Shown: in pieces, positions 35,896-43,828 of the stretch
Layout of the letters: each line of letters begins with the position of its first letter
How positions within the stretch are numbered: the stretch's first letter is position 1
Assembly: GCF_900890425.1 (NCBI RefSeq)
Contig: NZ_CAAHFG010000002.1
Location: 868,001 to 932,000 of the forward strand
Length of the DNA stretch: 64,000 nucleotides
Origin: Pontiella desulfatans
Lineage (GTDB): Bacteria > Verrucomicrobiota > Kiritimatiellia > Kiritimatiellales > Pontiellaceae
Direction: 5' to 3'
Made by a program: the position numbers and the translations under genes
The notes under the pieces: generated by a model
Databases searched by the model: none
The model's input: the letters and a program-made list of their open reading frames with translations, nothing else
Told to the model about the DNA's origin: nothing

Positions 35896-37710
35896 ATGGA
35901 GCCAACTTTTATGGACAACACCGAACTCGCCGGCCTGAAGGCCAACTGGGGAACCATTTCCGAATCGCGGCAGGAGCTGGTGGCGGCGCTGGTTGCCGCC
36001 GGTCAGGCGCACCTCTTCGCCGGATGGGACGAACCCGGCACCAACGACGAGGCCAAGGCCGCGTTTCTCGATTCGCTGGTGAAGATCAACGGCAACTATC
36101 CGGGCGGCCTGTCGGGCTACATTGCCAATGCCCGCAAGCTGCTGGCCGAATCGAAGGCCGGCGCCAATCCCTTCGAGGGGCTGACGCCGGAACAGCCGGA
36201 AAAAGTGGATCTCACGTCGTTTTCCGAAGCGTTCGAGCAATACGAGGCCATCGGTGCCGGCAAGTTCGACAAGGTTGGCGTCGTCCTCGTGGCTGGCGGC
36301 CTCGGCGAGCGCCTGGGCTACAACGGCATCAAGCTCGATATCGCCGTCGAGGTGCTGGAGCAAACGTCCTACCTCAAGCACTATGCCGACAACCTGCTGG
36401 CCATGCAGGCGCGCTCGGCATCCAAACGGCCGGTTCCGTTCATCATCATGGTTTCGCAGGATACCGGCCCGAAAACCATCGAGTCGCTGGAGGCCAACCA
36501 CTATTTCGGTCTCCGGAAGGAGCAGGTGCACATCCTCCAGCAGGAGCTTGTGCCGGCCATCGCCGACAACGACGGCGCGTTGGCGCTGGAATCGGCGTAT
36601 CAGCTGATCCTCAAGCCGCACGGCCATGGCGACATCCATATGCTGCTGCACACCAGCGGTGTTGCGGCCAAGCTGGCGGCCGAGGGCATCGAATATTTCA
36701 TGTTCATCCAGGACACCAACGGCCCCAGCTTCAACACGCTGCCGGCCGCCATCGGGGTCTCGGTTGAACACGGCTACGACTTCAACTCGCTGGCGATCCG
36801 GCGCAAGCCGGGCGAAGCCGTCGGCGGTCTGGCCCGCCTGGTTGGCGAAGGCCGGGAGTTCACGCTCAACGTCGAATACAACCAGCTCGACCCGCTGCTG
36901 CGCGCCACCATCAATCCCGAGGGCGATGTGGCCGACGAGACCGGGTTCTCGCCCTTCCCGGGCAACTGCAACACGCTGGTCATCAAGGTCGATTCCTATG
37001 TCAGGATCCTCGAAGCCTCGCAGGGCATCATTGCCGAGTTCGTGAATCCGAAATATTCGGATGAAACCAAGACCGCTTTCAAGAAGCCGACCCGCCTCGA
37101 AACCATGATGCAGGATTTGCCGAAGCTCTTTGGCGAAGCTGAAAAAGTGGGCGTCACCATCTTCGATCGCATGTGGAGTTTCTCCCCCAACAAGAACAAC
37201 GTTGCCGATGCGGCCGCGAAGATTGCCTCCGGCGGCCCGGCCGATGCCAGTGCCACGGCGGAGAACGATTTCTACGGCGCCGGGCGCGCCCGGCTGGAAG
37301 TGGCGGGCATGAAGGTGGAGGAGGCCGGGGAAAAAATGATCCTGGGCGTACCGTTCACGCTGGGCCCGAAGGTGATTCTGCGCCCCTCATTCGCGATGAC
37401 GCTGGCCGAAGGACGCGAAAAGGTTGCCGGTGGTTCGATCTCCGGAGAGGCCACGCTGATCCTCGAAGGTGCGGACATCAAACTCGAGAACGTCGAGCTT
37501 TCCGGCACGACCGGCCTTGTGGTCAAGGCCTGCGAAGGCGCAAAGGTAACCGTTAAGGGCAAGTTCGAAAACGAGGGATTCGAGCTGGTCGAGCTCGGTG
37601 CCGACGCGGATGTTCCGGAATATCTCAAGATTCGCGGCTACCGGTTCGAAAACCGCGGCGCGGCCATCTTCGAGTTCGACGAACCCGGCGAATACACTGT
37701 TCAGCCATAG
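35896..37710 (+). CDS. UDP-sugar pyrophosphorylase-like nucleotidyltransferase
   Basis: About 604 residues, the length of plant-type UDP-sugar pyrophosphorylases and longer than typical GalU. VGVVLVAGGLGERLGYNGIKLDI is the nucleotide-binding loop, followed by PFIIMVSQDTGPKTIESLE and FMFIQDTNGPSFNTLP; a C-terminal beta-helix (residues ~490-600) ends the protein. Such enzymes form UDP-sugars from several sugar 1-phosphates and UTP, serving salvage of monosaccharides released from polysaccharides. The start is ATG 35896 with GGAGGAAAC just upstream; TTG 35884 is a weaker alternative. It is cytoplasmic and monocistronic. Confidence 0.85.
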   Translation: MEPTFMDNTELAGLKANWGTISESRQELVAALVAAGQAHLFAGWDEPGTNDEAKAAFLDSLVKINGNYPGGLSGYIANARKLLAESKAGANPFEGLTPEQPEKVDLTSFSEAFEQYEAIGAGKFDKVGVVLVAGGLGERLGYNGIKLDIAVEVLEQTSYLKHYADNLLAMQARSASKRPVPFIIMVSQDTGPKTIESLEANHYFGLRKEQVHILQQELVPAIADNDGALALESAYQLILKPHGHGDIHMLLHTSGVAAKLAAEGIEYFMFIQDTNGPSFNTLPAAIGVSVEHGYDFNSLAIRRKPGEAVGGLARLVGEGREFTLNVEYNQLDPLLRATINPEGDVADETGFSPFPGNCNTLVIKVDSYVRILEASQGIIAEFVNPKYSDETKTAFKKPTRLETMMQDLPKLFGEAEKVGVTIFDRMWSFSPNKNNVADAAAKIASGGPADASATAENDFYGAGRARLEVAGMKVEEAGEKMILGVPFTLGPKVILRPSFAMTLAEGREKVAGGSISGEATLILEGADIKLENVELSGTTGLVVKACEGAKVTVKGKFENEGFELVELGADADVPEYLKIRGYRFENRGAAIFEFDEPGEYTVQP

Positions 37711-37742
37711 GACGCCGCCGTTACAGCCATACTGGAGCCAGA

Positions 37743-39842
37743 ATGGGCAATCGATGCGGTAGTGGGTTGGGGTTGGCAGTCGCAGGGCTGTTGATGCTGG
37801 CTTGCGCCGCAACCGCTCAGCTGGAATTCCATGTGTCTCCAACGGGGTCGGACGAGGCGGATGGCCACCGCCGTGAACCTTTTCTCTCCCTGAAACGGGC
37901 GCAGCAGGCCGTGCGGGATTGTGCCGGTAGGCAACCGGTGACGATCTTTCTCCACGACGGAACGCACCGTCTGGAGCAACCGCTGGTCTTTACCCCGGCG
38001 GATTCTGGAACCCTGGACGCGCCGGTGGTCTACAAGGCGCTTCCGGGCGCGCGGCCCGTGGTTGACGGCGGTCGTGGAATCGGCGGCTGGAAGCCGGCGG
38101 GCAATGGGGTGTGGACGGCGCAGCTGCCGGATCCAAAAACGGTGCCGCGCGACTTCGTTCAGCTCTATGTGAACGGCAACCTGCGGCGGCGTGCCCGTAT
38201 TCCCAATGAGGGTTTCCTGCGCGTTGCGGGGTTCCCGGATGGCGGGCGGGAGGTGCACTATCACACCGACTGCCAGCGCTTTGAATATGCGCCGGGCGAC
38301 ATCGATCCGGCTTGGCGCAACCTGTCCGACGTCGAGGTGATTGTCTATCACTACTGGACGGATTCGCACCTGCCCATTCGCGAGGTCGATGCCGAAAGCA
38401 GGATCGTTACGTTCAAGCACAAGGCCGGAAAGGTTTTTACCGACGATTTTCTCGACGAAGGCGCGCGCTACCTGGTTGAGAATGTGTACGAGGGGTTGGA
38501 TGCGCCGGGCGAATGGTATCTCGACCGCGAGAGCGGGGTGCTGCACTACATCCCGTTTCCGGATGAGGACATGAAAACCGCCGAAGTGGTTGTTCCGGTG
38601 GTTCCCAATTGGGCGGAGTTTCGCGGGCGGCCGATGCAAAGGGACTATGTCGAGCACGTGCGCTTCGAGGGAATCGGCTTCCGGCACACGCGCTGGCGGC
38701 TACCGAAGGGCAATTCGAACGACCGGCAGGGCTCTTCTTCCGTGCCCGCCGCCATCCGGTTCAAGGGCGCGCGGCATTGCGCTTTCACCGCTTGCTCGGT
38801 GGAAAAAACGGGCACCTGGGCTTTTGAAATTGGAAACGGCTGTTCGGGCATTGCCTTAACCCACAATACGCTCGCTTGGCTGGGCGGCGGCGGTGTGCGC
38901 ATCGGGGGGGGCGACGAAAGAAGCCACCCGCTCGAACGTACCGGCAACAATATCGTTTCGGATAACCATCTGCACCACTACGGCGAAACCTATCCTTCCG
39001 CGGTTGGTTTGCTTGTTACGCATTCAAGCGGCAACCGGATTGCGCACAACCATATCCATCATGGCTTCTACACCGGGATCTCCATCGGCTGGGAATGGGG
39101 CTACCAACGCAGCGTGGCGCGCGACAACCTCGTTGAGTTCAACCATATCCACGACATCGGGCAGGGGCTGCTTTCGGACATGGGTGCGGTCTACACCCTC
39201 GGGGTCTCGCCTGGAACCGTCATCCGCAACAACCTGATCCACAACATCGACGCCAACCACTACGGCGGATGGGGGATCTACAACGACGAAGGGTCGTCGC
39301 ACATCCTGGTTGAAAACAACGTGGTGTTCGACACCAAGTTTTCGGCCTACAACGTCCATTACGCCAAGGAGATCACGGTGCGGAACAACATCTTCGCGCA
39401 CTCGCGCATGAACCTGCTGAGCCGCGGTCGCATGGAGCCGCACACCAGTTTCTATTTCGAAAACAACATCTGTTTCTGGGATGAAGGGGAGCTGCTGAAG
39501 GGCAACTGGGCGGACAAGCCCTATGCGTTCCATTTTAGCGCGAAGGATCCCGCGGGAGGGCGGGAGGCTTCCAGTACCTTCGAGATGGACTACAACCTTT
39601 ACTTCAATCCGGAAACGGCGGCCGATGAAATTTCCTTTTCCAAATGGAGCCTCGGGGAATGGCGCGCGCGCGGCAAGGATGTGCATTCCCTGATCGCCGA
39701 TCCGCTCTTTGTGAGTGCCGAAAAACGTGACTATCGGTTGCGCCCGGAATCTCCCGCATTCGATCTGGGCTTTCAGCCCATCAACCTCGAAGAGGTCGGC
39801 ATCAGGCTGTTCCGGGGGGCCGCTCCCGTGTTGGGGGAATGA
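37743..39842 (+). CDS. Secreted right-handed beta-helix protein, GH141-like
   Basis: 699 residues with a signal peptide (GLAVAGLLMLACAATAQ). FHVSPTGSDEADGHRREPFLSLKRAQQAV is the typical entry strand of beta-helix CAZymes; the LFVLHDG-like turn (TIFLHDGTHRLEQPLVF) and PADSGTLDAPVVYKALPG fit GH141 best. Many parallel-helix turns follow (NNIVSDNHLHHYGETYP; NRIAHNHIHHGFYTGI; NLVEFNHIHDIGQGLLSDMGAVYTLG). GH141 includes alpha-L-fucosidases and xylanases; polysaccharide lyase or epimerase families with the same fold cannot be excluded. It follows the pyrophosphorylase gene by 32 bp, suggesting linked breakdown and sugar activation. Confidence 0.72.
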   Translation: MGNRCGSGLGLAVAGLLMLACAATAQLEFHVSPTGSDEADGHRREPFLSLKRAQQAVRDCAGRQPVTIFLHDGTHRLEQPLVFTPADSGTLDAPVVYKALPGARPVVDGGRGIGGWKPAGNGVWTAQLPDPKTVPRDFVQLYVNGNLRRRARIPNEGFLRVAGFPDGGREVHYHTDCQRFEYAPGDIDPAWRNLSDVEVIVYHYWTDSHLPIREVDAESRIVTFKHKAGKVFTDDFLDEGARYLVENVYEGLDAPGEWYLDRESGVLHYIPFPDEDMKTAEVVVPVVPNWAEFRGRPMQRDYVEHVRFEGIGFRHTRWRLPKGNSNDRQGSSSVPAAIRFKGARHCAFTACSVEKTGTWAFEIGNGCSGIALTHNTLAWLGGGGVRIGGGDERSHPLERTGNNIVSDNHLHHYGETYPSAVGLLVTHSSGNRIAHNHIHHGFYTGISIGWEWGYQRSVARDNLVEFNHIHDIGQGLLSDMGAVYTLGVSPGTVIRNNLIHNIDANHYGGWGIYNDEGSSHILVENNVVFDTKFSAYNVHYAKEITVRNNIFAHSRMNLLSRGRMEPHTSFYFENNICFWDEGELLKGNWADKPYAFHFSAKDPAGGREASSTFEMDYNLYFNPETAADEISFSKWSLGEWRARGKDVHSLIADPLFVSAEKRDYRLRPESPAFDLGFQPINLEEVGIRLFRGAAPVLGE

Positions 39843-39911
39843 GCGTCAGCGATCCATGGGCTTCCGCTTCGACCATGTGGAGTTTGCCAAGGTCGTCGCG
39901 GTTGCCATCCA

Positions 39912-40409
39912 TCATGGAATGATGTGGGAATAGCCAAAGATGTGTTTGCCGATCTTTTGGGTGCGTCGGAGCGAAACCGCCCACGCCGGCGTTACCTTGT
40001 CCGGATTGTAGAAATGCGTCAGCGATTCCCATTTATATTGTCCCGAGATGAGCAGCCACGCCACGCAATAGCATTCGTTGCGAGCCTTGACGTCGATGGG
40101 TAGCATGTCTATCCCCGTGCTGTAGTTCGCGGGGACGCCGTCCAGCTTGTTCCAGCAGGAAAATTGCGCTTCCTGCAGGCATATTTCGGCATAGGACTTG
40201 TTCTTTAGGTTGGCGCGCGTGTGGATGACGGCTGCAATGGCCATCTTGCCTTTGAGTGTTTCGCCGCGCGCCTCGCCAAACAGCGTGTAGCTGATGATGC
40301 GCGCGGAAAGCTCGCTATCCTCCGGTATTGTTTCGGGCTTTTCCGTTTGGGCCGTTGCGGCAAAGGAGAGGCTCAATAGGCTGGTGGTTAGTTCTCGTCG
40401 GGTACTCAT
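39912..40409 (-). CDS. SleB-like cell wall hydrolase, exported
   Basis: About 165 residues. A short signal-like leader (TTSLLSLSFAATAQ) precedes the hydrolase domain with LFGEARGETLKGKMAIAAVIHTRA, CLQEAQFSCWNKLD and a late WESLTHFYNPDKV block, matching the SleB/CwlJ peptidoglycan hydrolase fold in which the early Glu is catalytic. In non-sporing bacteria such enzymes are thought to trim peptidoglycan. I prefer ATG 40409 because AGGA sits 6 bp upstream; ATG 40415 would overlap that site. It is the gene after the Na/Pi cotransporter on the same strand, 84 bp downstream. Confidence 0.85.
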   Translation of the reverse strand: MSTRRELTTSLLSLSFAATAQTEKPETIPEDSELSARIISYTLFGEARGETLKGKMAIAAVIHTRANLKNKSYAEICLQEAQFSCWNKLDGVPANYSTGIDMLPIDVKARNECYCVAWLLISGQYKWESLTHFYNPDKVTPAWAVSLRRTQKIGKHIFGYSHIIP

Positions 40410-40493
40410 GGACATTCCTGGTTAAAATGGATCGTGCAGTAAAAAAGAAGAACACGCCGGATGCCAGCTTATATCGTACTGTTTGGGGACGGG

Positions 40494-42257
40494 CTACAGC
40501 CGGTAATTATCCGATTGCAGCTTGTCGAGGTAGTCGTTGGGGTTGATGGTGTCGGGCAGGGTGTAGCCCGGTGCCTCGGCCGACATGACCTTCGATAGCT
40601 TTTCGCGCTTGAGCCAGAACTGCGGATGCTGCTCGGCGAGCGCGATGTTCTTGATGTGTTTGGTGATCCTCCAGAAGTTGGAGAGGTAGTCGTTGAACAA
40701 GAGCCCGGCGATGGGGGTGATCTCCTTTTCTTCCAGGCGCTGGTAGTGGGCATTGCGGACGGTGATGGCGGTTTGGGTGTATTGTTCGCGCAGGTCGATG
40801 ATTTCCTTGGCAACCTCCTGGAAGTTGGCGGTTTCGGGGTCCAGGGATGCAATAACCTTTTCCAGCAGATGATCGACAGCGCGGTGGATCGACAGCCAGT
40901 CTTCGATGACTTCGGGGCTGAAGCGTGCCGTTGCAATGGAGCGTTGCCGCTTGGCGATGTTGGAAAGGTTTTCGATGTGGTCGCCGACCCGCTCGAGGTC
41001 GGACATGCACCGGTCGATGTGCCCGATGAGAATGGATTGCCGCTTGGAGAGGTATTGGTGGGTGAGGCTGGCCAGGAAGTCGCGCATGGTGGCCTTGATC
41101 GCATTCACGCTTTGCTCGTTCACTTTAATCAGCTTTGCGCGCTTGGGGTCGTGCTGGATGAATTCCTCGGCGGCGAGACGCAGGCTGCGGGCGCAGATGC
41201 GGGTGGTGCGCTGCAACTCGCGCAGACAGGCGAAGATGGCCTGTTCGGGGCGGTTGAGCAGTTGGTCGTCGAGGAAGCTGGATTCGGGCTGTTCGGTTTT
41301 GGCGGGCACCAGTTTTACGGCGATGTTCATGAGTAGTGGAGCCAGCGGCAGCATCATCAAGGCGGTGATGGCCATTTTGATGGTGTCGGCATTGGCGGCC
41401 TGGCGGATCAGGTCGCCGGAGGTGAGCGGGGCGTATTTATAGAACAAGGGCGAGGCGGCAATGGCCAGCGTGGTGCTGATCAGGTTAAAGACCAGGTGTA
41501 CAATGGCGGCACGTTGGGCGTCGACCGTGGTGCCAATGCTTCCCAAAAGGCCGGTCACGCAAGTGCCGACGTTTGCGCCGATTATGATGGGGTAGATGCC
41601 TTCGAACTCAGTAATGGCGCCGGCGGAAATCATCGCAAACCCCATGCCGATGACCGCTCCACTGCTTTGCACCACGCCGGTGATGAGGGCGGCCACCAAG
41701 GTTCCGGTGATCAGGCCGCCCGGGGTCTTCCCGTTGATGTGCATCAGCAAGGGTTCGAACATCTCGCGATGCGGTTTAATGGAATCGCCCATGAACACCA
41801 TGCCCAGAAAAAGAAGCCCGAAGCCCAGCACCGCTTGCCCGCCATACTTCAGCTTTCGGTTTCTTGAAACCATGTTCAGCATCAATCCAACGAAAATGGC
41901 CGGCAGGCAGTAGTCGCTCAGTTTGAAGGAAATCAGCTGAACCGACAGCGTGGTGCCAATGTTGGCGCCTAGAATCGGGCCGATGGATTGGGTCAGGGTC
42001 ATCAGTCCGGCGTTGATGAATCCGATGAACAGCACGACCGAGGCACTGCTTTGGATGAGTCCGCCGATCACCGTTCCCAGGCCGAGTCCGGCCAGTCGGT
42101 TGCGTGTGGCCTTCCCGAGCAACGTACGCATGCCATCGCCCACCGCCGACGAAAGCCCGGCACTCATTGTGCGCATGCCGAAGATGAAAAGGGCGAGCCC
42201 GCCCAGTAGACCAAAGACCAACTCAGTGATGGATCCATTCATGGAAACAGAATACAT
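40494..42257 (-). CDS. Na+/phosphate cotransporter family protein with PhoU-like C-terminus
   Basis: 587 residues. The transporter half (residues ~10-320) carries the paired QSS repeats GTVIGGLIQSSASVVLF and TGVVQSSGAVIGM that mark the NptA/Na-Pi family. The C-terminal ~240 residues are helical with DRCMSDLERVGDHIENLSNIA, the PhoU-type metal-binding motif. It probably imports phosphate with sodium, or has a related housekeeping role. ATG 42257 and ATG 42242 are both possible; no ribosome-binding site is convincing for either. It is downstream, on the same strand, of the three small-RNA units and of the 38-bp palindrome. Confidence 0.9.
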   Translation of the reverse strand: MYSVSMNGSITELVFGLLGGLALFIFGMRTMSAGLSSAVGDGMRTLLGKATRNRLAGLGLGTVIGGLIQSSASVVLFIGFINAGLMTLTQSIGPILGANIGTTLSVQLISFKLSDYCLPAIFVGLMLNMVSRNRKLKYGGQAVLGFGLLFLGMVFMGDSIKPHREMFEPLLMHINGKTPGGLITGTLVAALITGVVQSSGAVIGMGFAMISAGAITEFEGIYPIIIGANVGTCVTGLLGSIGTTVDAQRAAIVHLVFNLISTTLAIAASPLFYKYAPLTSGDLIRQAANADTIKMAITALMMLPLAPLLMNIAVKLVPAKTEQPESSFLDDQLLNRPEQAIFACLRELQRTTRICARSLRLAAEEFIQHDPKRAKLIKVNEQSVNAIKATMRDFLASLTHQYLSKRQSILIGHIDRCMSDLERVGDHIENLSNIAKRQRSIATARFSPEVIEDWLSIHRAVDHLLEKVIASLDPETANFQEVAKEIIDLREQYTQTAITVRNAHYQRLEEKEITPIAGLLFNDYLSNFWRITKHIKNIALAEQHPQFWLKREKLSKVMSAEAPGYTLPDTINPNDYLDKLQSDNYRL

Positions 42258-42292
42258 GGCCGGGAGATGAAGTCAACTTGAGCCCGGGGGGG

Positions 42293-42330
42293 CGGACGGA
42301 AAAAGTGACGGCCGTCACTTTTTCCGTCCG
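42293..42330. repeat. 38-bp perfect palindrome, copy 3 of a three-copy family
   Basis: The left arm CGGACGGAAAAAGTGACGG is exactly complemented by the right arm, centred in GGCC between 42311 and 42312. It shares almost every base with the palindrome at 19208 and most with that at 7577. Here it lies 36 bp upstream of the Na/Pi cotransporter start and just past the small-RNA units, so it cannot be explained only as a 3' terminator of an upstream gene. Confidence 0.88.
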
Positions 42331-42346
42331 GAAGGGGGGAGTGGAG

Positions 42347-42425
42347 AAAAAAACGGCGCATGGAAAAGGGGAAGAAAACCATGCGCCGCCCGGCATGTGG
42401 GGACATGCCAATCAGGGAGTTGTTG
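42347..42425 (-). ncRNA. Predicted small RNA A (about 79 nt) with CU-rich terminator loop
   Basis: Reading the minus strand, a promoter-like pair at 42460-42432 predicts a start near 42425. The transcript would contain a 7-bp hairpin with a CCCC loop (GGCATGT/ACATGCC) and end in an intrinsic terminator: stem CGGCGCATGG / CCATGCGCCG (42388-42354) then T7. The 15-nt terminator loop is TTTTCTTCCCCTTTT. No open reading frame of note lies within. Units B and C upstream repeat the same plan. The start is inferred from promoter spacing, not known. Confidence 0.65.
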
Positions 42426-42431
42426 CGTATG

Positions 42432-42460
42432 TTTAGACCACCCTGTGGAAAAGGGTTCAA
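42432..42460 (-). promoter_or_regulatory. Sigma70-like promoter of small RNA A
   Basis: TTGAAC (-35, 42460-42455), 17-bp spacer, TCTAAA (-10, 42437-42432), read on the minus strand. The same hexamers and the same spacer length recur in unit B, and a variant in unit C. Confidence 0.6.
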
Positions 42461-42537
42461 AAAACCCGACAAAAAAATCATGGTCCAACAAAAGCGTGGA
42501 TTAAAAGGGAGGATGCCTTGGCGTCCGGTCGGGGCAC

Positions 42538-42627
42538 AAAAAAACGGTGCACGGAAAAGAGGAGGAAAAACCGTGCACCGTTAAAACACGCCCCCCAAAC
42601 CGGGAACCATGTTTTTCAGGGATAAGA
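42538..42627 (-). ncRNA. Predicted small RNA B (about 90 nt) with anti-SD-like terminator loop
   Basis: The promoter-like pair at 42662-42634 predicts a start near 42627. The transcript carries GGTTCCCG in its 5' half (42608-42601), shared with unit C, and ends in a terminator: stem CGGTGCACGG / CCGTGCACCG (42580-42545) then T7. The 16-nt loop is TTTTTCCTCCTCTTTT, which contains CCTCC, the complement of a Shine-Dalgarno core. Compared with unit A the stem differs at two positions, both compensated on the opposite arm. Confidence 0.68.
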
Positions 42628-42633
42628 TACAGC

Positions 42634-42662
42634 CTTAGACCCCACCCGGAATTAATGTTCAA
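42634..42662 (-). promoter_or_regulatory. Sigma70-like promoter of small RNA B
   Basis: TTGAAC (42662-42657), 17-bp spacer, TCTAAG (42639-42634), minus strand. The spacer also shares TTCC and GGGTGG-like bases with promoter A. Confidence 0.6.
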
Positions 42663-42697
42663 AAAAAGGGGTGAAAAAATCACACAGGCGTTCTGGC

Positions 42698-42764
42698 AAA
42701 AAAAAACGGCGCAAGGAAAAGAGGAGGGAAACCTTGCGCCGGAAAACGGGAACCCAACAATGAT
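42698..42764 (-). ncRNA. Predicted small RNA C (about 67 nt) with anti-SD-like terminator loop
   Basis: The promoter-like pair at 42799-42771 predicts a start near 42764. The transcript begins with a short unpaired part containing GGTTCCCG (42754-42747) and ends in a terminator: stem CGGCGCAAGG / CCTTGCGCCG (42741-42707) then T9. The 15-nt loop is TTTCCCTCCTCTTTT, nearly the same as in unit B. The stem differs from unit A at one pair (U-A to A-U), again compensated. Confidence 0.66.
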
Positions 42765-42770
42765 ACCCAT

Positions 42771-42799
42771 TTTAGATTGTTAAAGATCAATTCGGGCAA
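42771..42799 (-). promoter_or_regulatory. Sigma70-like promoter of small RNA C
   Basis: TTGCCC (42799-42794), 17-bp spacer, TCTAAA (42776-42771), minus strand. The -10 is identical to that of unit A; the -35 is weaker. Confidence 0.55.
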
Positions 42800-43207
42800 T
42801 AAGGCCCTTTGTTCCTGAGAACGGTCGTAATTCATCACTTTTTATTCAGTCTGGCGAGAGAAATCTTCTACGTTTTTTTGGACCCCCTGTGGAGGATTAA
42901 CGTTTAACCTTCATGGTCAATGGTTTATCGGGGTCGGGATGGAGGTCATTTTATTGATTTTTTAATTCGGATCCGGTGTGTTTTGTGGCCACGAATTAGC
43001 AAATTTCGAGTTCCAGCAAGAGTTTTGCCGATGCTTGGAGGAGGTTCTCGGGCTCGTTGCGACGTAAAGTTTGGTTTACCGTCAAGTCGTCGGAGCGGTG
43101 CGTGGTTCCAGGCATGGGGAATGCATTGGAAATGCGCACGATTTGTTTGTCAGGGTGTTGCGGGTTGAGTACAGTTTCCATCTGTTTTCATAGAAAGGAC
43201 GAAGAGT
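42800..43207. other. Non-coding stretch between small RNA units and skp
   Basis: About 400 bp without a convincing gene. A short hairpin (GTTCCTGAGAAC, 42831-42842 region) and several T-runs are visible, but no fourth unit with the same promoter and terminator plan. The base composition is more AT-rich than the flanking genes. It must hold the promoter of the skp-lpxD pair; I could not pick one with confidence. GGACGAAGAG precedes the skp start. Confidence 0.5.
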
Positions 43208-43825
43208 ATGAAGAGGATTTTCCCGAGCCTGGTAATGGCTGTTTTCCTGGTGGCGGCTGGTGCCGGTGCCGCTGAAGAAGTTGCGTATGTGGATCTGCAG
43301 GAAGTGTTCAAGCGTTTCTATAAAACCGAATTGGCGCAAGACCAGATACGCCAGCAGGCCGATGACATCAAGATGGAGCGCGATGAAATCGAGGAAGAGG
43401 TCAAGGTGCTGAAGGAGGAAATTGAAGTTCTTCGTACCGATTCGCGCGACGAAACATTGAGCAACGAAGTTCGCCAAAACAAGCGCGACCAGCTGGAGGA
43501 AAAGCTGGTTGATCTCCAGAAAAAGGAGAAGGACATGACCGATTTCGAAAAGCTCCGCATGCAGCAGATGGAGCAGCAGAACACGCGTATGACCAAAAAG
43601 CTCTTCGATGAAATCCACGAGGCGATCATCAACTACGGCAAGGAGCATGGCTATCAAGCCGTCATCGACCGCTCGGCGCAAAGCCGGATCGGCACGGATA
43701 CCGTGCTGTATTCCATTCCGCGGCTCGATATCACGGCCGATGTTCTGGCGGTTCTGAACGAAGGTCGCGAAAGCACCAAGGCCGCGGAACCTGAGTTCAA
43801 GGTTGAAAAAAAGGCTGAGGAGTAG
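43208..43825 (+). CDS. OmpH/Skp-family periplasmic chaperone
   Basis: 205 residues with a signal peptide (MKRIFPSLVMAVFLVAAGAGA). VAYVDLQEVFKRFYKTELAQ is the entry strand and helix of the OmpH family, followed by ~100 residues of charged coiled coil (the Skp tentacles) and the returning YGKEHGYQAVIDRSA strand. The C-terminus is Lys/Glu rich. Skp holds unfolded outer-membrane proteins in the periplasm. It is followed 3 bp later by lpxD, the gene order skp-lpxD seen in many Gram-negative bacteria, which supports the call. Confidence 0.88.
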   Translation: MKRIFPSLVMAVFLVAAGAGAAEEVAYVDLQEVFKRFYKTELAQDQIRQQADDIKMERDEIEEEVKVLKEEIEVLRTDSRDETLSNEVRQNKRDQLEEKLVDLQKKEKDMTDFEKLRMQQMEQQNTRMTKKLFDEIHEAIINYGKEHGYQAVIDRSAQSRIGTDTVLYSIPRLDITADVLAVLNEGRESTKAAEPEFKVEKKAEE

Positions 43826-43828
43826 GCC

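Noticed and set aside
42354-42741. Integron attC sites or CsrA-sponge RNA
   Set aside because: No integrase or cassette genes and no attC core sites. As an RNA on the plus strand the loops contain GGA, but that strand lacks terminators and promoter pairs, while the minus strand has three of each.
42360-42783. Small open frames on the plus strand across the small-RNA region (42360-42584 and 42547-42783)
   Set aside because: Their Lys/Arg/Pro-rich products come from the hairpin arms and purine loops, show no family features, and overlap three terminator-like structures on the other strand.
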